Part shown: piece by piece, positions 8,607 to 17,199 of the stretch
Position numbering within the stretch: position 1 is the stretch's first letter
Layout: every line of letters starts with the position of its first letter
Source: Pontibacter sp. HSC-14F20
Lineage (GTDB): Bacteria > Bacteroidota > Bacteroidia > Cytophagales > Hymenobacteraceae
NCBI RefSeq assembly: GCF_019599265.1
Contig: NZ_JAHZTC010000029.1
Span: 1-43,547, forward strand
Direction of reading: 5' to 3'
Length of the DNA: 43,547 nt
Position numbers and translations under genes: made by a program
The notes under the pieces: model-generated
What the model was told of the DNA's origin: nothing
Database searches by the model: none
Seen by the model: only the letters and a program-made list of their open reading frames with translations

Positions 8607-9288
8607 CTGATTTCTGCGCCAACTGGTAGCCACGCCCCTTGATGGTATGAATCAGCTTGGTCGAAAAGTTTTTGTCTATTTTGTTGCGGAGGTAGTTGAT
8701 ATACACATCCACTACATTGGTATTGGAGCTGAAGTGAATATCCCAAACGGCTTGTGCGATTTCAACCCTGGAAACCACCTTTTCTCTGTTTCTTAACAGG
8801 TATAGGAGCAGATTATATTCTCTGGGCGTTAGTGCTATTTCCTTTCCCGCTCTCTTCACCGAGTTCTGCTCTGTGTTTACCTCCAGGTCAGCATACTTGT
8901 CGGCTTCAAAAACACCATGCTCCAACTGCTTTCTTCTCAGGTGCGCGTTGATGCGGGCCAGCAGCTCCCTGAAGTGAAAGGGCTTCGACATGAAATCATC
9001 GGCGCCAGCCTCCAGCCCTTTGATTCGTTCTTCTGGATTCCCCAGCGCACTTAGAATGATGATGATAGAGGCGATGTTACGCTTACGTGTGATCTTGCAT
9101 ATTTCGAAGCCGTCTATACCTGGCAGCATGACATCCAGAATCACAATGTCATATTCATGCTGACTAATTAGTTCAGCAGCCTTGAAGCCGTCCGATACAA
9201 GCTCCACCTGGTACCCTTTCTCAGTCAGCCCTTCCTTAATAAAAGAGGCTACACTCACATCGTCTTCAACTAAGAGGCATTTTACCAT
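8596..9288 (-). CDS. OmpR-family response regulator
   Basis: DNA-binding regulator, 230 aa. The receiver domain (1 to about 120) has the acidic pair Glu8/Asp9-Asp10, phosphoacceptor Asp52 (ILDVMLPGIDG) and conserved Lys102 (MSKPF). The C-terminal winged helix (about 130-225) contains LTPREYNLLLYLLRN and the recognition region ending in TIKGRGYQL. It is the first gene of the regulator-kinase pair and is followed by the metal-efflux genes on the same strand. By analogy with CusRS/CzcRS it is likely to activate the pump operon, and the phased repeats at 7205-7243 are a plausible target. Confidence 0.93.
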   Translation of the reverse strand: MVKCLLVEDDVSVASFIKEGLTEKGYQVELVSDGFKAAELISQHEYDIVILDVMLPGIDGFEICKITRKRNIASIIIILSALGNPEERIKGLEAGADDFMSKPFHFRELLARINAHLRRKQLEHGVFEADKYADLEVNTEQNSVKRAGKEIALTPREYNLLLYLLRNREKVVSRVEIAQAVWDIHFSSNTNVVDVYINYLRNKIDKNFSTKLIHTIKGRGYQLAQKSDES

Positions 9289-9534
9289 GGGATTTTATAG
9301 GTATTGAAGTTAAAATTAATAAAAAATGCTCAGAAACTTTTGCCGCACCCATCGCACCTATTGCTCTAGTGGCTTGTTTGCCCTTCACACGCTCTCTGTA
9401 CATGCGCCCGGAGAGCCTGAAAATAAACGCAATAAAGGATTGATGACTATCAGCTTCCGGTGATCGGAGAAAAATATAAATTTGAATTATTGCAAGTTGA
9501 TTAATCTACTGGAAAACCCGACCTTTGTAGTTCT

Positions 9535-10374
9535 ATGCAATTAGCCATCACCTCATTAAACTCGGGCAGCAACGGCAACTGTTACTACATCGGCAACGGT
9601 CGGGAAGCCGTGTTGGTGGACGCAGGTATATCATGTCGCGAAACGGAGCGACGTATGCAACGGCTTGGGCTGAGTATGCGGCAGGTAAAGGCTATTTTTG
9701 TATCGCACGAGCACTCCGATCACATCAAAGGCATACCTGTGCTGGCCCGCAAGTATAAGTTACCAGTATACATAACACCCGATACACTGTACCGCTCCCG
9801 CATGGACCTGAGTGGGGTAGAGGTGCTGTCCTTTACTGGATACGAGCCCGTGCAGATTGGTAGTTTATCAGTGACTGGATTCCCGAAATTTCATGATGCA
9901 GCAGACCCCCATAGTTTTGTGATAGAAGGTAATGGCATAAAGATCGGTGTGTTTACGGACATTGGTGCGCCCTGTGACCATGTGATCCGGCACTTCCAAC
10001 AATGCCATGCTGCCTTCCTAGAAACCAACTACGATGATGGTATGTTGGAGCAGAGTTATTACCCCTATTACCTCAAGCGGCGCATTAGCGGCAATCACGG
10101 ACACATGTCCAATAAACAGGCGCTGGAGCTTTTTGTCGCGCACAAACCGGCCTTTATGAGTCACGTATTCCTGTCGCACCTCTCTAAAGACAATAACTGC
10201 CCGAAACTGGCCAAGAGTTTATTCGAAACCTGCGCCGATGGTACCGAAGTGGTAGTCGCATCAAGGTTTGAAGAAACTGCCGTGTATAACATTAGCAGCC
10301 AGGGTGATATTTTCGGACGTACTTTAACTGTTAGCGATATCACGCCGGCAGGGGAGCAGCTGTCGTTGTTTTAG
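9535..10374 (+). CDS. YycJ/WalJ-type MBL-fold metallohydrolase
   Basis: Cytoplasmic metallo-beta-lactamase-fold hydrolase of 279 aa. The metal-binding motif HEHSDH is at about residues 60-65, and further ligands are plausible at FHDAADP and FTDIG. The N-terminus LNSGSNGNCYYI and the later motifs NYDDGML and SGNHGHMSN are typical of the YycJ/VicX branch, which has been linked to nuclease activity and to cell-wall regulation in Firmicutes; the substrate in Bacteroidota is not established. It is monocistronic, divergent from the response regulator, and is followed by its own terminator and then an IS3 element. Confidence 0.88.
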   Translation: MQLAITSLNSGSNGNCYYIGNGREAVLVDAGISCRETERRMQRLGLSMRQVKAIFVSHEHSDHIKGIPVLARKYKLPVYITPDTLYRSRMDLSGVEVLSFTGYEPVQIGSLSVTGFPKFHDAADPHSFVIEGNGIKIGVFTDIGAPCDHVIRHFQQCHAAFLETNYDDGMLEQSYYPYYLKRRISGNHGHMSNKQALELFVAHKPAFMSHVFLSHLSKDNNCPKLAKSLFETCADGTEVVVASRFEETAVYNISSQGDIFGRTLTVSDITPAGEQLSLF

Positions 10375-10416
10375 ATTCTAAAAGCAATTAGCTCTGTCAA
10401 CTAACAAGATATTATT

Positions 10417-10461
10417 GCGCGAGCGCCCTCTCTCGTGTTGGTTATAGAAGAGGCCTCTGGC
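10417..10461 (+). repeat. Diverged partial copy of the structured intergenic repeat
   Basis: About 45 bp here (GCGAGCG, CTCGTGT, GGCCTCTGGC in order and spacing) align with the left end of the full repeat copies at 27796 and 40482. The remaining 270 bp of the repeat are absent. Confidence 0.45.
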
Positions 10462-10479
10462 TGATACATTGAAAAAAAG

Positions 10480-10509
10480 GCCAACTGAATAAACAGCTGG
10501 CTCTTTTTT
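10480..10509 (+). terminator. Terminator after the MBL hydrolase gene
   Basis: The hairpin arms GCCAACTG / CAGCTGGC contain one mismatch and are followed by a T-rich run (10502-10509). The IS3-family element begins only 6 bp later. Confidence 0.65.
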
Positions 10510-10556
10510 GAATGGTGTCCCGTCCTAAAATAGGTTGACATTAAAATTAACCTTAT

Positions 10557-10958
10557 ATGGAAAAAGCAGCAGAGAAAAAAAGCAAGCGCAGCCAGTGCGA
10601 CTACACCTTAGGCTTTAAATTGGCCGTGGTAGCCGAGGTAGAACGTGGAGATCTGACCTACAAACAAGCCCAGAAAAAGTACGGCATCCAGGGCAGAAGC
10701 ACTGTGCTGGTTTGGCTTCGTAAGCACGGTCGCTTAACTTGGGACTACAATCCAAGCGCTATGCCCCAGACACCCAACCAACGCATCAAAGAACTAGAGG
10801 CCCTGCTGGCGGCTTCCGAGAAAAGAGCCCGGGAAGCCGAGCTCAAGGCCAGGCTGCTGGACACCATCATTGACGTGGCCGAGGGGCAGATGGGGATCCA
10901 GATCCGAAAAAAGCCTGTGGCGGGGCCCTCGAGCGGCTCCGCCAAAAAGAGCAAATAA
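10557..10958 (+). CDS. IS3-family transposase OrfA
   Basis: DNA-binding part of the transposase, 133 aa. An N-terminal helix-turn-helix (about 17-55, including YKQAQKKYGI and STVLVWLRKHG) recognises the IS ends. A leucine-zipper-like coiled coil (about 76-112) mediates multimerisation. The last codons after the A AAA AAG site at 10907-10913 would be replaced by the OrfB frame in the frameshift product. It begins 17 bp inside the left inverted repeat. Confidence 0.92.
   Translation: MEKAAEKKSKRSQCDYTLGFKLAVVAEVERGDLTYKQAQKKYGIQGRSTVLVWLRKHGRLTWDYNPSAMPQTPNQRIKELEALLAASEKRAREAELKARLLDTIIDVAEGQMGIQIRKKPVAGPSSGSAKKSK
10907..10913 (+). promoter_or_regulatory. Canonical -1 ribosomal frameshift site (A AAA AAG)
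   Basis: The heptamer AAAAAAG is in the X XXY YYZ register of orfA (codons CGA AAA AAG). A -1 slip enters exactly the orfB frame, which is open from here on (ALERLRQKEQISLSVACRLL). This would produce the OrfAB fusion transposase, as is usual in IS3 elements. Confidence 0.8.
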
Positions 10959-10966
10959 GCCTTTCT

Positions 10967-11821
10967 GTGGCCTGCCGACTACTTGGCTTCAGCCGCCAGG
11001 CCTACTATCAGCGGCAGGCAAGAGTTCTGGAACAAAAGCAGATCGCCGATCAGGTCGTGGAGCTGGCCGGCCAGATCCGCCTGCAGATGCCGCGCCTGGG
11101 CACCCGCAAGCTCTACCACCTGCTGAAAGAGCAGCTCCAGGTGGGACGAGACAAGCTCTTTGCGATTCTAAGAGAAAGAGGCCTGCTGATCAAGCCTCGC
11201 AAAAGCTACCATAAAACGACTGATTCAAAGCACTGGATGAAAAAGCACAGGAACCTGGTGGAGGGGCTCAAAATAGAGCGCCCCGAGCAGGTGTGGGCGG
11301 CAGACATCACCTACATCCCCACCCGGGAAGGGCACAGCTACCTTTCGCTGGTCACGGACGCCTACTCTAAAAAGATCATGGGCTACCACCTCTCGGAGGA
11401 CCTGCGGGCAGAGGGGCCCCTGCAGGCCCTGCGGATGGCTGTGGGCAAAAGAAAGTATGGCTTTCACCTGATCCACCATTCGGACCGGGGACTGCCCTAC
11501 TGCTCTGCAGAGTACCAGCAGCTGCTGGAAAAGGCCCAGATAAAGCCAAGTATGACCGAGAAGTACGACCCCTACCAGAACGCGGTGGCTGAGCGGGTGA
11601 ACGGCATTCTGAAGGATGAGTTTGCCCTCGAGCGGGGCTTTGCCCACCACCTGGAGGCCGTGGCAGTGATCCGAGAGTCAGTGGACATCTACAACTGCCT
11701 CAGGCCCCACCTCTCGTGTCATCTCCTCACACCCGAGCAGATGCACGCCCAGCAGGAACTAGAGGTGAAACAGTGGAAAAAGAAAACCTCCAATACCAGG
11801 GCATTGGAGGTCTCAAATTAA
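10967..11821 (+). CDS. IS3-family transposase OrfB (rve integrase domain)
   Basis: Catalytic half of the transposase, 284 aa if translated from the GTG codon at 10967, but probably made mainly as an OrfAB fusion. It has an HTH_21-like segment (about 45-100) followed by a retroviral-type integrase core. The DDE triad is visible: Asp in WAADITYIPT, Asp in HHSDRGLPY and Glu in YQNAVAERVNGILKDEF. The C-terminal motif YNCLRPHLSC is the usual IS3 YN.RPH signature. The frame is intact to the stop, 22 bp before the right inverted repeat. Confidence 0.92.
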   Translation: MACRLLGFSRQAYYQRQARVLEQKQIADQVVELAGQIRLQMPRLGTRKLYHLLKEQLQVGRDKLFAILRERGLLIKPRKSYHKTTDSKHWMKKHRNLVEGLKIERPEQVWAADITYIPTREGHSYLSLVTDAYSKKIMGYHLSEDLRAEGPLQALRMAVGKRKYGFHLIHHSDRGLPYCSAEYQQLLEKAQIKPSMTEKYDPYQNAVAERVNGILKDEFALERGFAHHLEAVAVIRESVDIYNCLRPHLSCHLLTPEQMHAQQELEVKQWKKKTSNTRALEVSN

Positions 11822-11979
11822 AAAGTAACTTCGTCTCAAACCCGTCAACGTATTACAGGACGAGACATGGCTTTAAGGAATTGGTTTAATAGAAGTTCAG
11901 TGCACAATTCGGACAAGTCGCGACCTGTCTCTACAGGTTATACTTCTCTATCTCTCAAGCTCCTCAACTCTTAAATTTT

Positions 11980-12918
11980 CTAATTCGCTCTTTTCAAATA
12001 CTTGTAAAGCTCAGAGTCAGTAGACAGGATAATACTCGTTTTCTCATCAAATGATTTTTCCAGTGTTTCCATGGAGCGGAGGAAGCCGTAGAGCTCACGG
12101 GCCTGGGCGTTGCGGTTGTAGGCGGAAGCGTAGATAGATGTTGCCTGAGCGTCGGCTTTACCGCGGATGACCTCAGCTTCGCGGGTGGCTTGTGAAGTGA
12201 TCTGGGCCAGGTCACGTTCTTTGTTACCCTGAATCTTGCGGGCCTCGCCCTGACCTTCAGAACGGAACTGGTCGGCGATTCGGTTACGCTCACTGATCAT
12301 GCGGTCGTATACCCGGTTACGCACTTCGTCCACGTAATTCATGCGCTTAAAACGGAAATCCAAAATCTGCACACCCAGGTCAGAAGTACGCTCGTTAGCT
12401 CGTTTCAGAATCAGCGCCTCGATTTTATCACGACCTACTGATATCTTATCCAGGTTTTCTAAGTCTTCCATGATCTCGTCCGATACCTCAGGCTCCCGGT
12501 TGGTGGAACGCACAATATCAAGCAGGTCGTGGCTGGCGATGGCGTTGCGTGTCTCACCATCCAGAATATCGTCGAGGCGGGACTGGCCGGAGCGCTCGTC
12601 ACGCAGGCGGATAAAAAACTGCAGCGGGTTGGTGATCTGCCAGCGGGCATAAGAGTCGACGAAGATGAATTTCTTGTCCTTGGTAGGCACCTGGTTGGCA
12701 TCGCCGTCCCACTCGAGGTAGCGCTTGTCGAAGAACTGTACTTTTTGCACAATCGGGATTTTGAAATGGAGTCCCGGTTGGGTGCGGGGTTCACCTACAG
12801 GCTTACCAAACTGGGTAACAATGGCCTGCTTGGTTTCATCGAGCACAAATACGCTGGTGAAAACCAAGGTAAGCAGCAACACAGCGGCTAAGAGCGATAG
12901 TATTTTCGGAGTATTCAC
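11980..12918 (-). CDS. hflC: Protease modulator HflC
   Basis: SPFH/band-7 protein, 312 aa. With HflK it forms a large membrane-anchored cage around the FtsH protease and modulates FtsH-dependent proteolysis. One N-terminal transmembrane anchor (about 6-28) is followed by the SPFH domain (about 30-190; FKIPIVQKVQFFDKR and KFIFVDSYARWQI are typical) and a long Ala/Glu/Arg-rich helix (about 200-285). The C-terminus is short and lacks the long tail of HflK. Its start lies 3 bp after the hflK stop, so the two form an operon in the usual K-C order. Confidence 0.93.
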   Translation of the reverse strand: MNTPKILSLLAAVLLLTLVFTSVFVLDETKQAIVTQFGKPVGEPRTQPGLHFKIPIVQKVQFFDKRYLEWDGDANQVPTKDKKFIFVDSYARWQITNPLQFFIRLRDERSGQSRLDDILDGETRNAIASHDLLDIVRSTNREPEVSDEIMEDLENLDKISVGRDKIEALILKRANERTSDLGVQILDFRFKRMNYVDEVRNRVYDRMISERNRIADQFRSEGQGEARKIQGNKERDLAQITSQATREAEVIRGKADAQATSIYASAYNRNAQARELYGFLRSMETLEKSFDEKTSIILSTDSELYKYLKRAN

Positions 12919-12921
12919 AGG

Positions 12922-13905
12922 CTATTTCGTTTGTGTTTGCGTTTTGTTTTGATCCAGGTTCAGGAGGGGAAGCACGTTGTTGCCGCGTTCGTCTACAATC
13001 ACTTTCCCGCCAATTTTTGGCAGGATACGCTCCATCGTTTCCAGGTATAGACGTTTCTTGGTTACCTCCGGGGCTTTTACATATTCTTCGAAGAGGGCAC
13101 TGAAACGGGCAGCCTCACCTGTGGCCACGTTCACACGCGTCAGGGCATAAGCTTCGGCCAGCTGAACAGTTTCATCAGCCTCGCCACGGGCACGCGGAAT
13201 AATGCGGTTATACTCAGACTCAGCCTGGTTGATAAGGGTTTCGCGTTCCTGCTGGGCCTGGTTTACGGCGTTGAAAGAGGGCTTCACCGTTTCCGGCGGA
13301 TTCACGTCCTGCAGCACTACCTGATCGATGCGGATGCCGTTTTCATACTCGTCGCACATGCGCTGCAGCAACTCTTCCATGCTGCTGGCCACTTCCTGAC
13401 GACCGACGGTGAGTACTTCATTCACGGTACGGTCACCTACAATTTTGCGCATCGCTGACTCCGACATATCGCGCAGGGCTTTTTCAGCATCGCGCACTTT
13501 GAACAGGTAATTGTAAGAATTCACGATCCGGTACTGTACCACCCACTCCACATTGGCCAGGTTCAGGTCGCCGGTCAGCATCAGCGATTCGTCGTTGAAA
13601 TTCGCATCGGAGTACTGGGTATTTCGTTCGGTATTCGCGGTTCTGAAACCAAACTCCTGCTTGAGCTGGCGCTGCACCGGAATCTTCTGCATTTCCTCTA
13701 TACCGAAAGGCAAAATAAAGTTTAGTCCGGGCTGCACGGTGCGGTCGTAATGACCTACATACATCACTACGCCTTCTTCTTCAGGGCCCACTGTTTTGAC
13801 GGAAGTGAGCAAGATGATCAGCAAAAACAGTCCGAGTAAAATTTTGCGGAAGTGCTTGCTGAGCAGAAACATATAATACTGGAAGCGGTAGTTCGGCTCG
13901 GCCAT
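12922..13905 (-). CDS. hflK: Protease modulator HflK
   Basis: Partner of HflC, 327 aa. It has one membrane anchor (about 19-38), then the SPFH domain (about 42-200; EEGVVMYVGHYDRTVQPGLN and the PFGIEEMQKIPVQ region) and a helical region (about 205-285) that includes QAQQERETLINQAESEYN. The N-terminal Gly/Pro-rich segment seen in E. coli HflK is missing, as is common outside proteobacteria. The gene is first in the pair, with about 225 bp of upstream sequence before the divergent exported-protein gene. Confidence 0.92.
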   Translation of the reverse strand: MAEPNYRFQYYMFLLSKHFRKILLGLFLLIILLTSVKTVGPEEEGVVMYVGHYDRTVQPGLNFILPFGIEEMQKIPVQRQLKQEFGFRTANTERNTQYSDANFNDESLMLTGDLNLANVEWVVQYRIVNSYNYLFKVRDAEKALRDMSESAMRKIVGDRTVNEVLTVGRQEVASSMEELLQRMCDEYENGIRIDQVVLQDVNPPETVKPSFNAVNQAQQERETLINQAESEYNRIIPRARGEADETVQLAEAYALTRVNVATGEAARFSALFEEYVKAPEVTKKRLYLETMERILPKIGGKVIVDERGNNVLPLLNLDQNKTQTQTK

Positions 13906-14132
13906 CGGGGGTGCGTTAATTTGTTGATAGCGTTAAGATAACTAAAATATCTTAATATGTTGATGTCTTGATAGGTATAGCAAAACTGCTTTGCGGTGAT
14001 TGCAGGCAGGTATAGGTATGTTGTGGAAACCCGGCGGGAGAATGTTTCTAAGCTTTTTCCGGTTTTCTTCGTACAGGGGAAAAGCGATTATACCGCCTTT
14101 ATTTTGTCTTGTTCACTTAGCCTAAAACCGAT

Positions 14133-14744
14133 ATGAAACATTTTGTAGCAATTGTTTTCTCCCTACTCACAGGGTATAGCATCCAGGCTCAGAGCACTTC
14201 TATACCCAGTGCTGAGAATCAGATAAAAACCGCAGTGATGGCAGCCCCTGCCGAAATGCGGGAGGGCGCTACCGTGTTGGGTTATAATCAGAAAGGAGAG
14301 GTCGTTACATTGCGAAAAGGCACGAATGAACTGATCTGTTTAGCGGACGACCCGAATCAAGCCGGCTTTTCGGTGTCGTGCTACCACCGCGACCTGGAGC
14401 CTTTTATGTCCCGTGGCCGCGAACTGCGCCGACAAGGTATGAGCGCCAATGATATTTTCGAGACGCGTGAAAAAGAAGCTAAAAGCGGAAAACTGACCCT
14501 GCCCAAGCAAGCCACATCGCTCTTCGTGTACAGTGCACCGGAGGAGCAGGTGAACATGCGCACCGGCGAAGTGGCCGATGGATACCTGCGCTACGTGGTT
14601 TACATTCCCTGGGCCACCGCCGAGAGCACCGGCCTACCGCTCAAGCCCGATCAAGGCTCCGTTGCCATGCCTTGGATCATGCATCCCGGCACACATGGGG
14701 CGCATATCATGATCAACCCGCCGAGAAGCAAGGCAGGACAATAG
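14133..14744 (+). CDS. Exported protein of unknown function
   Basis: I do not recognise a family. The 203-aa product has a Sec signal peptide (residues 1 to about 19, cleavage near IQAQS) and no other membrane segment, so it is probably periplasmic or secreted. Mature features are a conserved-looking core with VLRKGTNELICLADDP, the block FMSRGRELRRQGMS, then a C-terminal region rich in Pro/Gly/His (MPWIMHPGTHGAHIMINPP). Two Cys (about residues 71 and 81) could form a disulfide. It stands alone, divergent from hflK, and is convergent with the GerW-like gene. The His-rich end may bind metal, but that is a guess. Confidence 0.75.
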   Translation: MKHFVAIVFSLLTGYSIQAQSTSIPSAENQIKTAVMAAPAEMREGATVLGYNQKGEVVTLRKGTNELICLADDPNQAGFSVSCYHRDLEPFMSRGRELRRQGMSANDIFETREKEAKSGKLTLPKQATSLFVYSAPEEQVNMRTGEVADGYLRYVVYIPWATAESTGLPLKPDQGSVAMPWIMHPGTHGAHIMINPPRSKAGQ

Positions 14745-14801
14745 ACGGTACTGGCTTCCTATACCTGAGCAAAGATGTTTACCAAGAATAAATGCGCGGC
14801 G

Positions 14802-15167
14802 TTAGCGCTTGTTTACCAGTTTGTCGACCCCCTTTAGTAGGAAAATAGCCATAACACCGCTGACGGCGATTATTTTAATGATTCTTTCCGGATCCGGGAT
14901 GGACTTGAACTTTGTGTTACCGTCTTTTATTTCGATATAACCCACCGGTTTAATGGCCACGCCACCGCCGCCGCCTATTCCTTCTTCGCCCGCTTTGGAG
15001 CCACTGCCACCACCAAAACCATACATGGCCTTGGCCGCAGGTATAACCGTAACGCCGTCCCGCTCCACCGGCTCACCGTAAATCGTGCTGGCATTTGCTG
15101 ATATACCCAGCCGCTGCGCCAGACGCTCAATAAAACTGTTCTGATCTTTCTTTGCTACCTCTTCCAT
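14802..15167 (-). CDS. GerW/YtfJ-family protein
   Basis: Small protein of 121 aa. The pattern of an N-terminal helix, then GEPVERDGVTVIPAAKAMYGFGGG, a Gly-rich loop and GGGVAIKPVGYIEI matches the GerW/YtfJ family, named after Bacillus spore germination. Many non-spore-formers, including Bacteroidota, carry homologues whose role is unknown. A C-terminal hydrophobic segment (about 98-113) suggests membrane attachment, which is not part of the core family fold. It is monocistronic. Confidence 0.8.
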   Translation of the reverse strand: MEEVAKKDQNSFIERLAQRLGISANASTIYGEPVERDGVTVIPAAKAMYGFGGGSGSKAGEEGIGGGGGVAIKPVGYIEIKDGNTKFKSIPDPERIIKIIAVSGVMAIFLLKGVDKLVNKR

Positions 15168-15302
15168 GTGCTAAAGTTTGATGTGTTTAGAAATGATGTC
15201 CTGATAAGTTAGTTGTACGTGATGGAACCGAATCGATTCAGAAAAGCCGGAGAGCGGCAGTGTATACGGGGTAGGCAATACTTACGGGAAGGTATAGGTA
15301 TA

Positions 15303-15340
15303 AAAAAACAGACCCGTACATCGCTTCGGGTCTGTTTTTG
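15303..15340 (-). terminator. Terminator of the oxidoreductase operon
   Basis: The arms AACAGACCCG / CGGGTCTGTT bracket an 11-nt loop and have A and T runs on both sides, so the structure can work in either direction. It lies about 40 bp past the LLM oxidoreductase stop. Confidence 0.8.
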
Positions 15341-15381
15341 AGAGCGGACCAGGTATACAATACCAGGCCGTTTTACTAATA

Positions 15382-16398
15382 CTATTTTCCCTGGAGAGCT
15401 GTAATTTCTGAAAGCAAGGTATAAGAATGCTGTCGCTTCTCCGGATCAAAAATGCCCGTTGAGATCATCAGCTCATCCACCTGTGTTTCCTCCACGAAGG
15501 CTTCCAGTTCTTCCTGCACCGATTTCTTGCTGCCCACAAAACTGTAGCGCAACATTTGCTTCACCGCATACTCCTCTTGCAGACTCCAACGGTCCTTCAT
15601 ACTTTCCACGGGTGGCTGCATTGGCAAGGCTTTGCCCTGTATCACGTTCAGGAAGGACTGGTAAAGAGAAGTTGCCAGATGATTTGCCTCCGCGTCTGTG
15701 TCAGCGGCCACCACGTTCACGCAGGCCATGGCGTAAGGCTCCTGCAGCTGCTCAGACGGCCTGAAACTGTCGCGGTATACCTTGAGAGCATGGTGCAGGG
15801 CGGCAGGGGCGAAGTGACTGGCAAAAGCATAAGGCAAGCCCATGATACCGGCCAGCTGTGCCCCAAAAGTGCTCGAGCCCAGAATCCAGACAGGTATATC
15901 GAGGCCCTCGCCAGGTATAGCGCGCACCTTGGCTGTGCTGTTTTCTTTGCTCAGGTACTGCTTTAACTCAGCCACATTGTTCGGGAAATCTTCCACATTG
16001 CCCTGCAGGTCGCGGCGAAGGGCGTAGGCTGTTACCTGGTCGGTGCCGGGCGCACGGCCCAGCCCAAGGTCTATGCGGCCGGGGTACAGGCTCTCAAGTG
16101 TGCCAAACTGCTCTGCTACTACCAGCGGGGCATGATTGGGCAGCATGATACCACCGGAGCCTACCCTCAAAGTAGATGTACCACCGGCAATGTAACCGAT
16201 CAGTACGACCGTTGCGGAGCTGGCAATACCGGGCATGTTGTGGTGCTCCGCCAGCCAGTAACGGGTATAGCCCAGCTGCTCGACGTGGCGTGCCAATTCC
16301 AGACTGTGGTGAAAGGAGTCGTGGATGCTTTTGCCGGTGCGGATCGGCACCAGGTCGAGTACGGAGAGTTTGATATCGCTTAGCTTTTTATCTGCCAT
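15382..16398 (-). CDS. LLM-class flavin-dependent oxidoreductase (MsnO8/YhbW-like)
   Basis: Luciferase-like FMN-dependent monooxygenase, about 338 aa from the start MADKKLSD at 16398; an upstream in-frame ATG at 16446 would overlap the DsbA-like gene and is less likely. The N-terminus LSVLDLVPI, then [11 protein letters not shown], the motif [13 protein letters not shown] and [12 protein letters not shown] are typical of the MsnO8-type branch. The gene lies third in an operon with a nitroreductase and a DsbA-like protein and is opposite an HxlR regulator, which suggests a part in handling oxidants or electrophiles. The substrate is unknown. Confidence 0.88.
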   Translation of the reverse strand: MADKKLSDIKLSVLDLVPIRTGKSIHDSFHHSLELARHVEQLGYTRYWLAEHHNMPGIASSATVVLIGYIAGGTSTLRVGSGGIMLPNHAPLVVAEQFGTLESLYPGRIDLGLGRAPGTDQVTAYALRRDLQGNVEDFPNNVAELKQYLSKENSTAKVRAIPGEGLDIPVWILGSSTFGAQLAGIMGLPYAFASHFAPAALHHALKVYRDSFRPSEQLQEPYAMACVNVVAADTDAEANHLATSLYQSFLNVIQGKALPMQPPVESMKDRWSLQEEYAVKQMLRYSFVGSKKSVQEELEAFVEETQVDELMISTGIFDPEKRQHSYTLLSEITALQGK

Positions 16399-16421
16399 GG
16401 TTATGTTTTGTTTGTCCTTGA

Positions 16422-17129
16422 TTAGCACACACCCCCCACTTCGCATCTGTTGCCTTCGATGTCGAGCTTCTGGATGGTAGGTGCTACTTGCTTGAATACA
16501 TTCAGGAAAGTTTCGGCAGGCTGGGCACCGCTCACCAGGTATTGGTCGTTGATTACAAAGGCGGGCACCCCGGTTATACCTGCGGACTGGGCAAAATCTT
16601 CCATCTGGCGTACTTCCAGTTTGCCTTCTTCGCCTTCAAAAAAGTTCTCTAAACGCTCAGCCGGTATACCTTGCGTTGTCCCTATTTCCTTGAGTACCGC
16701 CGTGTCGTTCATCTGGAGGTTGTCAGTAAAATACGCTTTGAACAACGCACTCGCTACTTCGTGCTGCACACCGTACTGGCCAGCCAGCCAGATCAGGCGG
16801 TGACCATTAAAGGTGTTGTTCACCGTCATACCTTCCGAAAAGTTGAACTGTATACCTTCCTCAGCACCGGCCTCGGTCATGCGCTGGTCCATTGCCGGCA
16901 CCTGTGCCACAATTTGCTCGCCGTAGTTGCCCTTAAAGTAGTCGAGGCGGCCCAGGCCATCCTGTGGGATATTCGGGTTAAGCTCAAAAGCTTTGAAACT
17001 AATCTCGGCTTCGTATTGGTCTCCTACCTGCTGCAGCGCTTTGTCGAGTCTACGCTCGCCCACGTAGCACCAGGGGCAGTTAATGTCGGAAAAGATGTCT
17101 ATTTTGATTTTCTGCTTTGTCATGGTCAT
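16422..17129 (-). CDS. DsbA-family (FrnE-like) thioredoxin-fold oxidoreductase
   Basis: Cytoplasmic thioredoxin-fold protein of 235 aa with no signal peptide. The N-terminal active site CPWC (about residues 19-22) follows [12 protein letters not shown], and the cis-Pro loop is [11 protein letters not shown]. The helical insert with FKAYFTDN and the LENFF block are typical of FrnE-like members of the DsbA family. The C-terminus has two further Cys (CEVGGVC), which may form a second redox pair as reported for Deinococcus FrnE. It lies 70 bp after the nitroreductase, with a strong hairpin between them, and 23 bp before the LLM gene. Confidence 0.88.
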   Translation of the reverse strand: MTMTKQKIKIDIFSDINCPWCYVGERRLDKALQQVGDQYEAEISFKAFELNPNIPQDGLGRLDYFKGNYGEQIVAQVPAMDQRMTEAGAEEGIQFNFSEGMTVNNTFNGHRLIWLAGQYGVQHEVASALFKAYFTDNLQMNDTAVLKEIGTTQGIPAERLENFFEGEEGKLEVRQMEDFAQSAGITGVPAFVINDQYLVSGAQPAETFLNVFKQVAPTIQKLDIEGNRCEVGGVC

Positions 17130-17144
17130 TAATTTAAATGCGTA

Positions 17145-17179
17145 AGCCGGCGGCTACCCGATTGAGGCAGCCGCCGGCT
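17145..17179 (-). other. Intra-operon hairpin between nitroreductase and DsbA-like genes
   Basis: The 11-bp perfect arms AGCCGGCGGCT (17145-17155) and AGCCGCCGGCT (17169-17179) surround a 13-nt loop. No T-run follows on the minus strand, so this looks more like an mRNA-processing or stability element or an attenuator than a full terminator. Confidence 0.6.
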
Positions 17180-17199
17180 GAAACATGCTGTGCTGAAGC

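Larger units (their letters stand above)
10516..11867 (+). mobile_element. Complete IS3-family insertion sequence (1352 bp)
   Basis: Terminal inverted repeats of 24 bp lie at 10516-10539 and 11844-11867 and match at 20 of 24 positions, both ending in TGT. The element is flanked by the direct repeat TGG at 10513-10515 and 11868-11870, a 3-bp target duplication typical of IS3. It encodes orfA and orfB in frames offset by -1, with a slippery heptamer between them. Both ends and both genes look intact, so it may be active. It sits in the intergenic gap between a terminator and hflC and disrupts no gene. Confidence 0.92.

Noticed and set aside
9490..9534. A promoter for the MBL hydrolase gene (GACCTTTG near 9520)
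   Set aside because: It misses the T at the first position of TANNTTTG and would place the start site almost on the ATG, so I do not list it as a feature.
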